This document shows, one piece after another, positions 42,007 to 42,103 of a stretch of DNA of 42,103 nt. Numbering within the stretch: position 1 is the stretch's first letter; every line of letters starts with the position of its first letter. Below the pieces are notes generated by a model. The model was not told the origin of the DNA. It searched no databases and worked only from the letters and a program-made list of their open reading frames with translations. This DNA comes from Komagataeibacter oboediens. GTDB taxonomy: Bacteria; Pseudomonadota; Alphaproteobacteria; Acetobacterales; Acetobacteraceae. The translations under genes were made by a program, and so were the position numbers. The DNA is taken from NCBI RefSeq assembly GCF_003207815.1, contig NZ_NKTX01000022.1:1-42103 (forward strand), in the 5' to 3' direction.

Positions 42007-42103
42007 CTACTTTGGCAGAATATGTTGCGAGGTCTGGAGTAGAAGGTTTCCACAGTGCGGGCATTGCCCGATAGGTGGTCGTAGGATGCGATCAAGAATG
42101 GCC
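42007..42103 (-). CDS. Possible C-terminal end of a gene cut by the window edge
   Basis: The minus strand is open from the window end to a TAG at 42007 and encodes about 31 residues, with the metal-binding-type motif C-P-H-C-G in the middle. The gene would start outside the window. The motif occurs in zinc-ribbon proteins and in some transposases, but the fragment is too short to assign. Confidence 0.2.
   Translation of the reverse strand, partial: AILDRILRPPIGQCPHCGNLLLQTSQHILPK

Larger units (their letters stand above)
41780..42103. other. Right-end intergenic region
   Basis: About 320 bases to the window end. The first part holds a hairpin at 41801-41847. The AT-rich middle (41910-41990) has no evident gene. 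The last 97 bases could be the C-terminal end of a minus-strand gene, listed separately with low confidence. Confidence 0.4.

Noticed and set aside
1-42103. tRNA, rRNA, CRISPR arrays, replication origin or complete insertion sequence
   Set aside because: No cloverleaf pattern, no regularly spaced direct repeats, no iteron array and no transposase with terminal repeats were seen on either strand by eye.

Overview
The window looks like a chromosomal accessory region of an acetic acid bacterium (Acetobacteraceae, Komagataeibacter/Gluconacetobacter type). This rests on the high GC content, a three-subunit FAD dehydrogenase of the small-large-cytochrome c type with a twin-arginine small subunit, and the style of the transporters and regulators. 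No rRNA, tRNA, CRISPR array or complete insertion sequence was recognised. Species assignment is inference.

Left part (1-13400), mostly housekeeping and accessory single genes: an acyltransferase-3 membrane protein, a YbfF-type esterase with a convergent 52-residue His-rich lipoprotein, a thiopurine methyltransferase, an SGNH/DltD-like membrane-anchored protein, an EamA exporter, a secreted YjlB-type cupin, a glutathione S-transferase, a Crp/Fnr regulator, a small secreted protein, the divergent yeiH/LysR pair, a small WYL-like protein, and an Hsp20 chaperone. The hsp20 leader folds on paper into a Shine-Dalgarno-masking RNA thermometer. A first HbpS/GlcG-like secreted protein follows.

Central part (13865-29500), an inositol-type catabolic island: an RpiR regulator, then a minus-strand operon iolD-iolE-SDR with overlapping stop/start codons. 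Divergent from it is a six-gene plus-strand operon: aldehyde dehydrogenase, HpcH/HpaI aldolase, D-2-hydroxyacid dehydrogenase, two Gfo/Idh/MocA oxidoreductases and a VOC protein. A sugar-porter MFS transporter, a tautomerase and, on the minus strand, iolG come next. IolG, IolE and IolD would take myo-inositol to 5-deoxyglucuronate, but iolB, iolC and iolJ, which normally continue the pathway, are absent from the window. The genes present suggest an alternative non-phosphorylated route: oxidation, dehydration by an IlvD/Edd enzyme, and aldol cleavage to pyruvate plus malonic semialdehyde. Related inverted repeats with the half-site TATATGTT lie in the iolD/aldehyde dehydrogenase divergent region and upstream of the transporter, and may be operators for one regulator, possibly the RpiR protein.

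Right part (29597-42103): a minus-strand block encoding a periplasmic FAD-dependent dehydrogenase (small subunit, GMC large subunit, triheme cytochrome c), a twin-arginine MRJP/Yellow-family protein, and a GudP/ExuT-type permease for sugar acids with a LysR regulator. Divergent from the LysR gene is an L-arabonate/D-xylonate dehydratase of the IlvD/Edd family, followed by a DoxX-like membrane protein and two more secreted HbpS/GlcG-like proteins. Together the block suggests periplasmic oxidation of a polyol or sugar, uptake of the acid, and cytoplasmic dehydration.
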